NCBI RefSeq assembly: GCF_024347455.1
Contig: NZ_AP025484.1
Coordinates: 1,798,001 to 1,862,000, forward strand
Direction of reading: 5' to 3'
DNA: 64,000 nucleotides
Origin: Vibrio echinoideorum
Lineage (GTDB): Bacteria > Pseudomonadota > Gammaproteobacteria > Enterobacterales > Vibrionaceae
Shown here piece after piece: positions 18,828-28,581 of this stretch (position 1 is its first letter; every line of letters starts with the position of its first letter). Under the pieces are notes generated by a model, which saw only the letters and a list, made by a program, of their open reading frames with translations, searched no databases and was not told the DNA's origin. Made by a program: the position numbers and the translations under genes.

Positions 18828-19045
18828 TTTTGTCCTCCTAGGAGAATAAAAGTCACAACGTCCCTGTTGAATGAGTTAGGTAAAAAGTAAGAATGGCGCG
18901 ATGATAAATAGGCTCGAAAGCAACACATTTTCAATTTTCATAAGTAACCTTTTGATAGCTCGTTGGTTAATTCAATACTCTGCTACACCAGTGACGAAGG
19001 CCTGATAACACAGCTTTGCGACGTCACGGTGGCGGAAGGAAGTGG

Positions 19046-20227
19046 TTAAACGGCTTGCTCGATGATGTGTTCAATCACTTGTTTAGACATTGGGTAAAAT
19101 TGGAAACAGATATCCTTTTCAATCGCCTGTGCAATGTTTAACTTCGCTTCCGCATCAAAGCTCCAATCATTAAAACGCTGCATAGCACCGACACTGTCTT
19201 GGAAGTTACGTAAAAAATTCAGAACTCGTTGGTAAACCATTTCATCACTTCCCGATGTATCGACCGAGAATGCTTGAGCTAATTTACCTGCGTTAGGCAT
19301 ATAAAATTCAGGTAGCGCTTCTATTACAACAGGCATCAATACTGTGTTGGCGTCACCATGTGGAATATGACTAATTGCGCCAAATGCGTGAGCACAGTTA
19401 TGGATAGGAATGCCGCCTAAAGAAGAATAAAAAGCCGAAATCGCCATAGTACTCGCTTGAAGCAAATTGCCTCTCGCCGTCAGGTTTTCAGGCTCTTTAA
19501 GTGCCACGGGTAAATTCTCAACAATCAACTTGGCAGCTTGAATACCATACGCATCAGTAAAGGCATTACTCATCGGTGACACAATCGCCTCAACAGCATG
19601 TGTTAGCGCATCCATGGCAGTAGAACGAGTCAGGTGAGCCGGTAGTTTAGTGGTAACGGTTGGATCAAGAATCGCGATATCAGCTTCCAATCCAGACGCA
19701 ACTAGGCTTGCCTTAATGTTTTCATGTTCATTGTAAAAAACAGCGATAGGAGACGCTTCTGCGCCCGTGCCAGCCGTTGTCGGAACAGCAATGTGGGGTA
19801 CTTGGATATCTTCATTGTTTGGCCATACATCCATATGACCACCGCCTGCAATCACCGTACGAATATCATCAATCTGCTTATGGAAAGCATATTTCACACC
19901 TTTCGAGGCATCAATCACGCTTCCCCCGCCCACAGACAGAATGGCATCAGCGTCGACACTTTTAGCAAACCGAATCGCAGAGTTAATATTCTCACAAGTA
20001 GCATCCGGGGCAATATCGGTATAAACACCAACCAATTGAGTTGCCTGTTGCCCAGTAAACAATGCAGAGAACTTTTCAACGTAACCTAAAGACTCCAAAC
20101 CTTTGTCTGAAAACATAACGACTCGCTTGGCGCCCAAGCGAGCAAATAGTGAAGGTATGTTCTCAGAACCGTTCTCTTGAGCATGAACAATGGTTTTAAG
20201 TTGAAAGTTAAAATTATTGGTTGTCAT
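19046..20227 (-). CDS. Iron-containing alcohol dehydrogenase (group III)
   Basis: A 393-residue NAD(P)-dependent alcohol/aldehyde oxidoreductase. The nucleotide site G-G-G-S-V-I-D-A-S-K is at about 99-108. P-T-T-A-G-T-G-A-E-A-S follows, and the iron ligands lie in D-A-L-T-H-A-V-E, H-N-C-A-H-A-F-G and H-G-D-A-N. Its promoter region carries a NemR-type palindrome shared with the aldehyde dehydrogenase gene at 22.4 kb. That points to a detoxification role for reactive aldehydes or alcohols rather than fermentation. Good ribosome-binding site GAGG. Confidence 0.92.
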   Translation of the reverse strand: MTTNNFNFQLKTIVHAQENGSENIPSLFARLGAKRVVMFSDKGLESLGYVEKFSALFTGQQATQLVGVYTDIAPDATCENINSAIRFAKSVDADAILSVGGGSVIDASKGVKYAFHKQIDDIRTVIAGGGHMDVWPNNEDIQVPHIAVPTTAGTGAEASPIAVFYNEHENIKASLVASGLEADIAILDPTVTTKLPAHLTRSTAMDALTHAVEAIVSPMSNAFTDAYGIQAAKLIVENLPVALKEPENLTARGNLLQASTMAISAFYSSLGGIPIHNCAHAFGAISHIPHGDANTVLMPVVIEALPEFYMPNAGKLAQAFSVDTSGSDEMVYQRVLNFLRNFQDSVGAMQRFNDWSFDAEAKLNIAQAIEKDICFQFYPMSKQVIEHIIEQAV

Positions 20228-20271
20228 GGTGTTTACCTCATTTATATTTGATGACTAAACAATAACCAATA

Positions 20272-20287
20272 CAAACCGGTCGGTCTA
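20272..20287 (-). promoter_or_regulatory. NemR-type operator before the alcohol dehydrogenase gene
   Basis: CAAACCGGTCGGTCTA (plus strand) shares its last 13 bases exactly with the site at 22421-22436. On the minus strand a TTGACA lies about 17-18 bases before the box, so the box overlaps the likely -10 region, as expected for a repressor. Confidence 0.65.
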
Positions 20288-20357
20288 GACTATTGATGTC
20301 AAAGATATGTCAATTAATATCCCCATTGATCATTTTCTTGTTTCAATGAAAAACAAA

Positions 20358-20379
20358 AAAGCCCGCAAGTGCGGGCTTT
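20358..20379 (-). terminator. Terminator after the 20.5-kb membrane protein gene
   Basis: AAAGCCCGC and GCGGGCTTT pair around AAGT. On the minus strand the stem is followed by TTTTTTGTTTTT. Confidence 0.88.
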
Positions 20380-20451
20380 AAAATGGTTAAGATATTGATA
20401 ATATTTAAATTTAAGTTAACTGACTGTGAGCGATCAACTGATTTTTAGCGG

Positions 20452-20895
20452 TTAACGAAGGTGAGCTGGAACCTTGCTTTTGTCTCTGGTGAGGTAGTAG
20501 TACAGGTAAACTAACGAGTAGACAGTTACAAATCCATCGAGCGCAAACACACCGCTCCAACCATAGAACCACTCATAATCGTTGATACACACATTGTATA
20601 AGAAGATGCCAACAAACATCGACTTCTCAAATGCACTGTAAATCATGGTCGATGTACGCAGCGACTTATATTTGGCCGAGAACATGAGTAGGATGCCAAT
20701 ACAGCCAACCATAACGCCCCAGTGCTGGTAAGTTCCCATAAGGTACTCTTTGTTCACCATCATGGCTTCGTTGTACGAGAATAGGGTCTGCATGCTCCAA
20801 TCAGGCGCAAGAAAAGTAGAGAAAGCGGTTGCGGTTAAAAACCCCGTAACCATCAAATACGCTTTCATCGTTCGTTCAAAAAAACGTTCTAACAT
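20452..20895 (-). CDS. Four-helix membrane protein, unknown
   Basis: A 147-residue protein with about four hydrophobic segments (roughly 10-28, 56-73, 88-104, 112-133). I do not recognise a named family. I chose ATG 20895 because GAGG lies seven bases upstream; an in-frame ATG at 20910 would place that same GAGG inside the gene. It lies between the alcohol and aldehyde dehydrogenase genes on the same strand, 68 bases after the latter, and may be co-transcribed with it. Confidence 0.7.
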   Translation of the reverse strand: MLERFFERTMKAYLMVTGFLTATAFSTFLAPDWSMQTLFSYNEAMMVNKEYLMGTYQHWGVMVGCIGILLMFSAKYKSLRTSTMIYSAFEKSMFVGIFLYNVCINDYEWFYGWSGVFALDGFVTVYSLVYLYYYLTRDKSKVPAHLR

Positions 20896-20963
20896 AAAAC
20901 AACCTCTCAAAATAATTTCTAAAAATAACGTTTCAAAATAGATAGGGTAATGGCAAAAATGAT

Positions 20964-22379
20964 TTACTTGCGGAGCATGCCCATCACTGCCGCCTTTAAT
21001 TCGTTGTCTTCTTTTGAAAACAGATGTTTCACTCGATGCTCTAAACCCGTTTCCAAGACTGTTTTTGCATGGGAGAAAGTGAGGAAACCTTCTTTACCGT
21101 GGTAATTACCCTGCCCAGATTCCCCGATACCACCAAACGGGGCATCATCAACCGCCAGATGGAAAACACAGTCATTGATGCACATTCCACCGGAGTGAAC
21201 TTGGTGCTTAACTTGAGTCTGTAAACTCAAATCAAAGCTCATCAGATAGAGCGCTAAAGGCCTTGGTTTACTATTGATGACTTGGAACGCCTCTTCGATA
21301 TTGCGATACGTAATCAAGGGTAATAGTGGGCCGAAAATCTCTTCGTTCATCACCTTAGATGACAGGCTTGGTTCAACAATCAGATGTGTCACCAGTCGTT
21401 GGCAATCTAAGTCCATCGCGTCGTCATGGCAGGCCACGGTTCGAGTTCCAGCTTGTTGTTCTTCATTCAACAAACCCACTATGCGGTCGCATTGACGAGG
21501 ATTGATTAGGGACGTCAAATTCTCAGAATAGACCCCTTCATCGAACAGCAATTGGTATTGTTTTTTATACTCTAGAATGAAAGATTCAACTTTCCCTTCA
21601 GGTAAAAGCACGTAATCAGGAGCAACACACACCTGCCCGTTGTTTAGGCTCTTACCATAAATAATTCGCTCAACCGCGATATCTATCGGCATATCTTCCG
21701 CTACGATAACCGGAGACTTTCCACCAAGTTCTAGAGTGACGGGAGTAAGCGTATCAGCGGCTGACTTCATCACTTGGCGACCCACTTGGGTTGAACCCGT
21801 AAACAAAAGGTGATCAAACGGCAACGCAGAGAATGCAGCTGCTACTTCAACCTCGCCTTCGACCAAACACACCTCATCGGATTGGAAGACTTCCGCTAAC
21901 AACTCTCTTAACACTTGGTTTGTCGCAGGTGTGAATTCACTCATCTTGATCATGGCGCGATTTCCTGCCGCCAATGCCGAAATAAGCGGGCCGACTGACA
22001 ACATAATCGGAAAATTCCACGGGGCAATGATCCCGACGACACCTTTGGGTTGATAAACCACTTCAACACGAGAGGTTGAAAGCAAAGGGCCGGAATGACG
22101 AATTGAAGATGTCGACCAGTGAGGCAGACACTCAATGCTGTGATCGATATTTCCCAAGCAAGGAAGTATGTCGGCCATCAACGTGTCTTGACGGCTTCGG
22201 TGGCCATAGTCCTCACTGACCGCCGCACACAAACGATCTGTGTAATCGATAAGCGTAGATTTAAGTGCAAGCAGCTGCTCAATTCTCACCGATATCGCTG
22301 GCATTGGGCTCTGTGCAAAAGCTCCCTGCATGTTATTCAACGTCATGGTCATTTGTGTTGGCGTCAATTCGTATTTCAT
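20964..22379 (-). CDS. Aldehyde dehydrogenase, coniferyl-aldehyde dehydrogenase type
   Basis: A 471-residue NAD(P)-dependent aldehyde dehydrogenase. P-W-N-F-P (about 121-125) begins the cofactor site. F-T-G-S-T-Q-V-G, E-L-G-G-K-S-P (general-base Glu) and N-N-G-Q-V-C (catalytic Cys) follow. The short N-terminus and E-I-F-G-P-L-L-P resemble the CalB/coniferyl-aldehyde group, although actual substrates of such enzymes vary. The promoter carries a perfect NemR-type palindrome, so it probably belongs to an aldehyde-stress regulon with the Fe-alcohol dehydrogenase. Confidence 0.9.
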   Translation of the reverse strand: MKYELTPTQMTMTLNNMQGAFAQSPMPAISVRIEQLLALKSTLIDYTDRLCAAVSEDYGHRSRQDTLMADILPCLGNIDHSIECLPHWSTSSIRHSGPLLSTSRVEVVYQPKGVVGIIAPWNFPIMLSVGPLISALAAGNRAMIKMSEFTPATNQVLRELLAEVFQSDEVCLVEGEVEVAAAFSALPFDHLLFTGSTQVGRQVMKSAADTLTPVTLELGGKSPVIVAEDMPIDIAVERIIYGKSLNNGQVCVAPDYVLLPEGKVESFILEYKKQYQLLFDEGVYSENLTSLINPRQCDRIVGLLNEEQQAGTRTVACHDDAMDLDCQRLVTHLIVEPSLSSKVMNEEIFGPLLPLITYRNIEEAFQVINSKPRPLALYLMSFDLSLQTQVKHQVHSGGMCINDCVFHLAVDDAPFGGIGESGQGNYHGKEGFLTFSHAKTVLETGLEHRVKHLFSKEDNELKAAVMGMLRK

Positions 22380-22420
22380 ACATCACCTCGTGGTTAAGAT
22401 GAGCACACAATAATACAAAG

Positions 22421-22436
22421 CAGACCGGTCGGTCTA
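22421..22436 (-). promoter_or_regulatory. NemR-type operator before the aldehyde dehydrogenase gene
   Basis: CAGACCGGTCGGTCTA has perfect arms AGACCG and CGGTCT around GT. It resembles the NemR box form TAGACC-N4-GGTCTA. It lies 42 bases upstream of the start codon. Confidence 0.7.
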
Positions 22437-22579
22437 CATCTTTATTGTCAGAGAATCGTCAATGTATTTTGGGACACAACAAAATGAAGCGTAAAAAATT
22501 AGGGGGGAAATCCGGAAGATTAAAAATAGAAGAGCGTAAATAAGAAGTCGTAGAGCTAGAGAATTTGAATGATGAGATC

Positions 22580-22605
22580 AAAAATGGCCGCTCAAAGCGA
22601 CCATT
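22580..22605 (-). terminator. Terminator after MarR gene
   Basis: On the minus strand ATGGTCGCT pairs with AGCGGCCAT, with one T-G pair, around TTG, followed by five T residues. Confidence 0.75.
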
Positions 22606-22652
22606 AAAATCAATTTAAATCATTAATTTTAAATGATTAAATAGAAATACAC

Positions 22653-23135
22653 TTAGCTTTTAGCTACGTTGGCAATACCTTCAAGCTGAAGAACGGGAGC
22701 GGCGTCGATGTCTTCTGCGTTCATCATTGCCGACACACGTTGCATTGAAGAAAGCAGTAAACTTTGCTCCCATGTCTCAAGGTTTTGGAATTTTTTAACG
22801 AAGTTATCTTGTAGCGGTGGTGGCGCATTACTTAACAACTCTTGACCCTTTTCAGTCAAGTTTGCGTGCACTTTACGTCGATCTGACTCACTGCGCACTC
22901 GTTGTACATAACCGTTCAATTCCAAGCGATCAATGATTGTCGTGGTGGTTGCTTGGCTCACATTAGTTTGATTAGACAACTCTTTGATCGTCACATTACC
23001 CATCTCTTGGATTGCTCTCATTAAGATTAATTGAGGGCCAGTCAAACCATACTCTTTACTCAGCTTTTTCGAGTGTAAATCGATAGCGCGAATAATTTGG
23101 CGAATAGCGACCAGGATTTCGTCATGTTTGTCCAA
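22653..23135 (-). CDS. MarR-family regulator, CosR-like
   Basis: From a TTG start at 23135 (AAGG nine bases upstream) the protein has 161 residues and begins L/M-D-K-H-D-E-I; the frame is open to an ATG at 23189. The winged helix lies at about 45-110 with I-K-E-L-S-N-Q-T-N-V-S-Q-A-T-T-T-T-I-I-D-R-L and a wing R-V-R-S-E-S-D-R-R-K-V. Vibrio CosR is a MarR protein that represses compatible-solute genes at low salinity. This gene lies just downstream of the bet-pro operon, which suggests the same role, but the identification is tentative. Confidence 0.7.
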   Translation of the reverse strand: MDKHDEILVAIRQIIRAIDLHSKKLSKEYGLTGPQLILMRAIQEMGNVTIKELSNQTNVSQATTTTIIDRLELNGYVQRVRSESDRRKVHANLTEKGQELLSNAPPPLQDNFVKKFQNLETWEQSLLLSSMQRVSAMMNAEDIDAAPVLQLEGIANVAKS

Positions 23136-23496
23136 GATGCAGACCTTTGTACTAATTATATTGTGAGTGGCTTTACAGTGTCTAAGCAATGAAATGTCCT
23201 GAAAGATTGAGTCAGGTGCGCTCGAATTACACTGTAAATTGATAAATTACTTCATTAATTTTTCCGCATTGTACTGATGTTCATACTATTCTCAATCTTT
23301 TCTATGCATCTGAATTTGCGCAGGCCAACACTTTTGCTCAATGAGTACCGATTTTGGGGCTTATATCGGCTAACAAGGTAACAAAAAGCCAGAAGTCGTG
23401 AACAAAGAAAAGGCAGAGTAGTCAAATAGGTAGAGAGAACGACTGAACCCCACTACCTATTTAATGTTTCGACAATTTATATTTTAGCTCAAATGA
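23136..23496. other. Intergenic region between MarR and proV
   Basis: The 361 bases should contain the MarR promoter. I see no gene, no strong repeat and no clear terminator for the bet-pro operon beyond AT-rich sequence. Confidence 0.45.
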
Positions 23497-24747
23497 TTAA
23501 GCGGCATTATTAAGTTGGAAATTGCCTGTGAGCGCATTATAAAACTCACTGTTATCCAAGATCCCAACCAATTGATTGTCTTCGACAAGTAAAATCGGAT
23601 GATTACTGATCTGCTTTAGCTTAATCGCATCACGCATACCGATCTCTGGGCTTGTCACCACAACACTCGATGCGCTGATTGCGGTTAAATCGTCAGTTTC
23701 GTTCCACTCAACAAGAGCCAACGTGGGTTCACCTTTTACAGATAATATACCTTCACTCTGTTCTATCCATAAATCTTTTGACTCACAGATCTTCCAGCTC
23801 TCGTTATCTTGTGTCAGTGAATCAAGAGGCTGCATGAGTGAACGACCTTTAAGTACATTCAATGGGTTGGTATGAGCAACAAAGTCCTTCACGTATTCCG
23901 TTTTTGGCGTTAATACGATGTCTTCTGGCTTACCGTGTTGAATCAGTTTACCTGACTCCATGATTGCGATGTTATTACCAATTTTCAGCGCTTCATCAAG
24001 ATCGTGACTCACAAACAGAATCGTTTTATTGAGTTTACTTTGTAATGTAAGCAATTCATCTTGAAGCTGTGCGCGGATCAAAGGGTCAAGTGCAGAGAAA
24101 GGTTCATCCATCAAGAGGATATCTGTATCCATCGCAAATGCACGCGCCAAACCAACACGTTGCTGCATACCGCCAGAAAGCTCGTGGGGATATTTGGTTT
24201 CCCATTCAGCTAAACCCACCATCTCTAACTGTTCACGCGCCTTTTCACGACGAACGTCTTTGGCTACGCCTTGCATTTCAAGACCAAATGCCACGTTGTC
24301 TAATACGTTAAGCCATGGCATCAAAGCAAATTTTTGGAAAACCATTGATACGCGGTGAGTACGAAGATGACGCAGGGTCGCTTCATCACATTGTTCGCCT
24401 AAATCCACCAACTTGTCGCCATCTTTGATTGCTAAAGAACCTCGGCTAATTTCATTCAAACCGTTTACAGCGCGAAGCAGTGAAGATTTACCCGATCCCG
24501 ATAAACCCATCAATACACATATCTCGCCCTCTTTAACCGTCAGCGACACATTATCCACACCAACAACTTGACCTGTTTCATCGATGATCTCTTGGCGAGT
24601 TTTACCTTGGTCGAGTAGCTCAAGCGCTTGTTTCGATTTATTACCAAACACAACATCGAGGTTTTTAATGGTAATCGCGTCCATTGCTGTCTGTTCTTGA
24701 GATGCAGCTTTGTTTTCTTGAGACATCGCTTTATTTACTAGAGACAT
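23497..24747 (-). CDS. proV: Glycine betaine/choline ABC transporter ATPase
   Basis: A 416-residue quaternary-amine ABC ATPase. Walker A is G-L-S-G-S-G-K-S-S, the signature is L-S-G-G-M-Q-Q-R-V and Walker B is I-L-L-M-D-E-P. A long C-terminal extension (about 270-416) is CBS-like and in relatives senses ionic strength. The start at 24747 has a strong GGAAG site and lies two bases after the proW stop; the frame extends further but overlaps proW. Last gene of betIBA-proXWV, which imports betaine or choline under osmotic stress. Confidence 0.92.
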   Translation of the reverse strand: MSLVNKAMSQENKAASQEQTAMDAITIKNLDVVFGNKSKQALELLDQGKTRQEIIDETGQVVGVDNVSLTVKEGEICVLMGLSGSGKSSLLRAVNGLNEISRGSLAIKDGDKLVDLGEQCDEATLRHLRTHRVSMVFQKFALMPWLNVLDNVAFGLEMQGVAKDVRREKAREQLEMVGLAEWETKYPHELSGGMQQRVGLARAFAMDTDILLMDEPFSALDPLIRAQLQDELLTLQSKLNKTILFVSHDLDEALKIGNNIAIMESGKLIQHGKPEDIVLTPKTEYVKDFVAHTNPLNVLKGRSLMQPLDSLTQDNESWKICESKDLWIEQSEGILSVKGEPTLALVEWNETDDLTAISASSVVVTSPEIGMRDAIKLKQISNHPILLVEDNQLVGILDNSEFYNALTGNFQLNNAA

Positions 24748-24749
24748 AG

Positions 24750-25592
24750 CTACGCTTCCTTCTGGTTTGGTGTTTTGCACAAGCGATCAAGAATGATAGC
24801 GACTAATACAATCGCCAGCCCGGCTTCAAAACCTTGTGAGATGTTTACTGTGTTCAATGCGCGAACAACAGGCTTACCAAGGCCGTCTGCACCGACAAGT
24901 GCGGCTATAACCACCATCGAAAGCGACAACATAATACATTGAGTTACACCCGCCATAATGCTTGGTAAGGCAGCCGGTAATTCGACCTTCATCAGCAATT
25001 TCATGCGGCTTGCACCAAACGCTTTACCCGCTTCAATCAACTCTTCAGGCACTTTAGTTACCCCTAAGTAGGTTAAACGAATCGGTGCAGCTATCGCGAA
25101 AATAATGGTAGAGATTAAGCCAGGAACAATACCCAAGCCGAATAGAACCAGAGTTGGAATCAGATACACAAACGTTGGAACCGTCTGCATTAAATCAAGA
25201 ATGGGTCTAAGCACCGTATATAACCAAGGGCGATGCGCGGCCATAATGCCAACTGGAACGCCAATTAATACGGAAATCGTTGTCGCTGCAAACACGAGGA
25301 CAAAGGTTTCCAGCATTTCTTGCCAGTAGCCAAGGTTTAAAATAGTCAGCAAAGCTGCAACCACGAAAATCACAAGCGAGGGTTTACGGTGTAAGTACCA
25401 TGCAATCGCCGCGGTCATCACGATTGGTAAAGCCGGTGGCATCCACTTAAATACATCGACTAAAAACATAATGACGGTTTCTAAAAAGATAGAAATAGCA
25501 TCAAAAAAGCCTGCTGCATTGATTGTTAGCCAATCAACACCCGCTTCCATCCATTGTCCGACAGGGATTTTGTTTTCCGTAATAAAATTCAC
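24750..25592 (-). CDS. proW: Glycine betaine/choline ABC transporter permease
   Basis: A 280-residue inner-membrane permease with about six or seven helices. It has the ABC-permease coupling motif near E-A-G-K-A-F-G-A-S-R-M-K-L-L-x-K-V-E-L-P-A-A-L-P and a Q-T-V-P-T-F-V-Y-L-I-P stretch typical of the quaternary-amine uptake family. It lies between the binding protein and the ATPase in the usual ProXWV order and is translationally close-coupled to proV. Confidence 0.92.
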   Translation of the reverse strand: MNFITENKIPVGQWMEAGVDWLTINAAGFFDAISIFLETVIMFLVDVFKWMPPALPIVMTAAIAWYLHRKPSLVIFVVAALLTILNLGYWQEMLETFVLVFAATTISVLIGVPVGIMAAHRPWLYTVLRPILDLMQTVPTFVYLIPTLVLFGLGIVPGLISTIIFAIAAPIRLTYLGVTKVPEELIEAGKAFGASRMKLLMKVELPAALPSIMAGVTQCIMLSLSMVVIAALVGADGLGKPVVRALNTVNISQGFEAGLAIVLVAIILDRLCKTPNQKEA

Positions 25593-25687
25593 AATATTGC
25601 CTTTTATTATGGGTGGGCTACTTCAAACCAATCGATAAATTGGCAAGCCCACCTTTATTATTTATGTAGCTGTTGAGATAGGTAGAA

Positions 25688-26659
25688 CTAAGCTTTAACT
25701 TGCTTTAGGTATTCAGTAACGGCTTGAGTTGCTGATTCACCTTTATGTGTTTTTACATTGTCTAACCAAGCTTCAACTTGTTGAGAATTGTTGATCAACC
25801 ATTGTTGTGCGGCTTTTTCTGGCTTAGTTTTCTGGTTAAGAATCTCTTCCATCAACTGGTTTTCCATCTCTAGAGTGAACTCTAGGTTTTGCAGAAGCTG
25901 ACCGACGTTTGCACACTCAGACAGGTAGTTTGAGCGAACATTGGTGTAGACATTCGCGCCACCGTAGTTAGGGCCAAAGAAGTCGTCACCGCCAGAAAGG
26001 TATTCCATTTCAACATTACTGTTCATTGGGTGTGGTGCCCAACCAAGGTAAACAATCCATTGGCTACGACGCGCAGCGCGTGATACTTGCGAAACCATGC
26101 CCGCTTCACTTGATTCAACTAGGCTGAAATCTTTCAAGCCGAACGCGTCAGAATCAATCATTGATTGGATTAAGCGGTTACCGTCGTTACCCGGCTCGAT
26201 GCCGTAGATGCGGTCTTTAAATTTGTCGGCATGTTTTGCTAAGTCAGCGAAGGTTTTCACACCAGAGTCGTACACGTATTTCGGTACGGCTAATGTGTAT
26301 TTTGCACCTTCAAGGTTGGCACGAACGGTTTCAACCGTGCCCGCTTCACGGTACTTAGCAATATCGCCTTCCATCGTTGGCATCCAGTTACCTAGAAACA
26401 CATCAATGTCACCGTTCGCCATTGAAGAGTAAGTCACCGGTACTGAAAGTAGGTCGGTTTTGGTTTTGTAACCAAGGCCTTTTAAGAGTTCAGAAGTAAC
26501 GGCGGTTGTTGCGGTAATGTCTGTCCAACCTACATCAGCGAAACGTACGTTTTCGCACTGTTGTGGTTCAATAGAAGCGTTAGCACCAAATGTAACTGAA
26601 CTGATGGCTAGTGCTGTTAACGTTTTCGTGGTCACGTTCTGAATATTTAGAGTCGTCAT
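25688..26659 (-). CDS. proX: Choline/betaine ABC substrate-binding protein
   Basis: A 323-residue periplasmic protein with an N-terminal signal peptide (about 1-29, ending F-G-A-N-A-S). The OpuAC-type fold shows D-V-G-W-T-D-I near the N-terminus, F-L-G-N-W-M-P and Y-L-G-W-A-P-H-P, where aromatic residues build the cation-pi cage for quaternary amines. ChoX-like proteins in this position often prefer choline, consistent with the neighbouring betA and betB that oxidise choline. Confidence 0.92.
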   Translation of the reverse strand: MTTLNIQNVTTKTLTALAISSVTFGANASIEPQQCENVRFADVGWTDITATTAVTSELLKGLGYKTKTDLLSVPVTYSSMANGDIDVFLGNWMPTMEGDIAKYREAGTVETVRANLEGAKYTLAVPKYVYDSGVKTFADLAKHADKFKDRIYGIEPGNDGNRLIQSMIDSDAFGLKDFSLVESSEAGMVSQVSRAARRSQWIVYLGWAPHPMNSNVEMEYLSGGDDFFGPNYGGANVYTNVRSNYLSECANVGQLLQNLEFTLEMENQLMEEILNQKTKPEKAAQQWLINNSQQVEAWLDNVKTHKGESATQAVTEYLKQVKA

Positions 26660-26781
26660 AATGGTTCCTTTTTATCTTTCCTTTTGCTGCTCGATATCAA
26701 CACCGATAGAGAGCAGTTCTTCTGACTTTTGACTAATTTTTGTTGCTACGTTTTTGTTGTTTTTCAACCAGTAACAGAGAT

Positions 26782-28509
26782 TTACGCTTCTCTTACTGGT
26801 TTATTTATTCTTTGTTTCTCTTCCCACTCAGGTGCAATCCACACTGGAGCGTCTTGTTCTTTAAGCATTGGCTTACCAAGAATCAAGTCCGAAGCTCGCT
26901 CAGCAACCATGATGGTCGGGGCATTTAAGTTGCCGTTTGGAATGGTTGGGAAAACCGATGAGTCGACAACACGTAAGCTGTCGATGCCGCGAACGCGACA
27001 CTCTTCATCAAGCACCGCCATTGGATCATCATCTGAACCCATTTTGCAGCCACAAGAAGGGTGATATGCACTTTCAACGTTCTGCTTAACCCATTCATCA
27101 ATCGCTTCATCAGAAGTAATATTTAAACCCGGCTGAATCTCTTTGCCTCGGTACACATCCATCGCCGGTTGAGACAAAATCTCACGCGTCAGACGAATAC
27201 AATCGCGCCAATCTTGGCGATCTTGTTCAGTCGAGATGTAGTTGAAAATGATCTCTGGCTTGGCATGCGGATCAGCAGAAGTGATCGCAACCGTACCGCG
27301 GCTTTCTGGTTTGTTCGGGCCAACGTGTACTTGGAAACCATGGCCATCAAAAGCTGCCTGGCCGTCGTAACGCATCGCTGCTGGCAGGAAGTGATATTGA
27401 ATGTTTGGCCACTTCAATCCTTTGCGAGAACGAATGAACGCGCACGATTCAAAGTGGTTAGTGGCACCAAGGCCTTTACGAGTCAGAATCCATTCCGCGC
27501 CAATCATGCCTTTGCTGACCAAGCCAAGCTTGCTGTTGAGCGTGATGGGTTCGTTGCAGTGATATTGGAAGTACACTTCTAAGTGATCTTGAAGGTTTTC
27601 ACCGACGCCATTCAGCTCGTGTTTAAGCTCAACGCCTGCCTTTTCAAGCACGGCTTTCGGGCCGATACCAGAAAGTTGCAGCAGTTGAACGGAACCGATA
27701 GAACCCGCAGACGAGATCACTTCTTTGTTCGCCACAGCAACTTGAGTATTGCCTGACTTTTCAAACTCGACACCAACTGCTTTCAGACCTGATTGGCCTT
27801 TTGATGACTGGTCTTTTACGACGAGAGCTTCAAGTAAGAAACGGCGCGCCACGATGCCTTTCTTCAAGGTCAGGTTTGAACGCTTCAATGCTCGACGTAG
27901 ATAAGCGTTAGAGGTTGAGGCTCTAACACCCTTGTCTACCGTCATATGCATGGTGCCGAAGCCTTCTTGCTGGTAGCCGTTGTAATCGTTGGTTTCTGGG
28001 TAACCGGCGTCTTTACCTGCATCGATGAACGCTTGGTAAAGCGGGTTAAGCTCCATATCGTTACCGTTACAAGTGCCTACTGGGCCATTGTCACCACGGT
28101 ATTGATCGCCACCTTTATTCCATGATTCAGCACGGCGGAAATAAGGCAAACACGCTTGGTAATTCCAACCCGCAGCGCCCTCTTCTTCCCATTGGTCAAA
28201 ATCACACGCGTGACCACGCACGTAAACCATGCCATTGATTGATGAGCTACCACCTAACACTTTGCCGCGTGGGCAGTGCAGTTCGCGTCCATCAAGGCCT
28301 GGCTCTTGTTGAGTCTCAAACTGCCATGCGTACTTTTCGGTATTCATCGGGTAAGAAAGCGCCGTTGGCATTTGGATAAAAATACTCTTATCCGTACCAC
28401 CCGCTTCCAGTAATAAAACGCTATGTTCACCGCTTTCCGTTAGCCTATCCGCTAACACACAGCCGGCCGAACCCGCGCCGACGATAATATAATCGTAGCG
28501 TTGTTCCAT
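26782..28509 (-). CDS. betA: Choline dehydrogenase
   Basis: A 575-residue GMC flavoenzyme oxidising choline to betaine aldehyde, membrane-associated. The FAD site [10 protein letters not shown] is near residue 12, G-G-S-S-S-I-N-G is the first GMC signature, and H-P-S-C-G-C-K-M-G carries the C-terminal catalytic histidine. It follows betB by 72 bases in the bet operon and precedes the transporter genes. Confidence 0.95.
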   Translation of the reverse strand: MEQRYDYIIVGAGSAGCVLADRLTESGEHSVLLLEAGGTDKSIFIQMPTALSYPMNTEKYAWQFETQQEPGLDGRELHCPRGKVLGGSSSINGMVYVRGHACDFDQWEEEGAAGWNYQACLPYFRRAESWNKGGDQYRGDNGPVGTCNGNDMELNPLYQAFIDAGKDAGYPETNDYNGYQQEGFGTMHMTVDKGVRASTSNAYLRRALKRSNLTLKKGIVARRFLLEALVVKDQSSKGQSGLKAVGVEFEKSGNTQVAVANKEVISSAGSIGSVQLLQLSGIGPKAVLEKAGVELKHELNGVGENLQDHLEVYFQYHCNEPITLNSKLGLVSKGMIGAEWILTRKGLGATNHFESCAFIRSRKGLKWPNIQYHFLPAAMRYDGQAAFDGHGFQVHVGPNKPESRGTVAITSADPHAKPEIIFNYISTEQDRQDWRDCIRLTREILSQPAMDVYRGKEIQPGLNITSDEAIDEWVKQNVESAYHPSCGCKMGSDDDPMAVLDEECRVRGIDSLRVVDSSVFPTIPNGNLNAPTIMVAERASDLILGKPMLKEQDAPVWIAPEWEEKQRINKPVREA

Positions 28510-28581
28510 ATTTTAAGTTCCCTGAGATGAGTCAGTGAGGCTAACTCTTTTAAGCTAGCCCGTTGAATTAAGTGTTACGCG

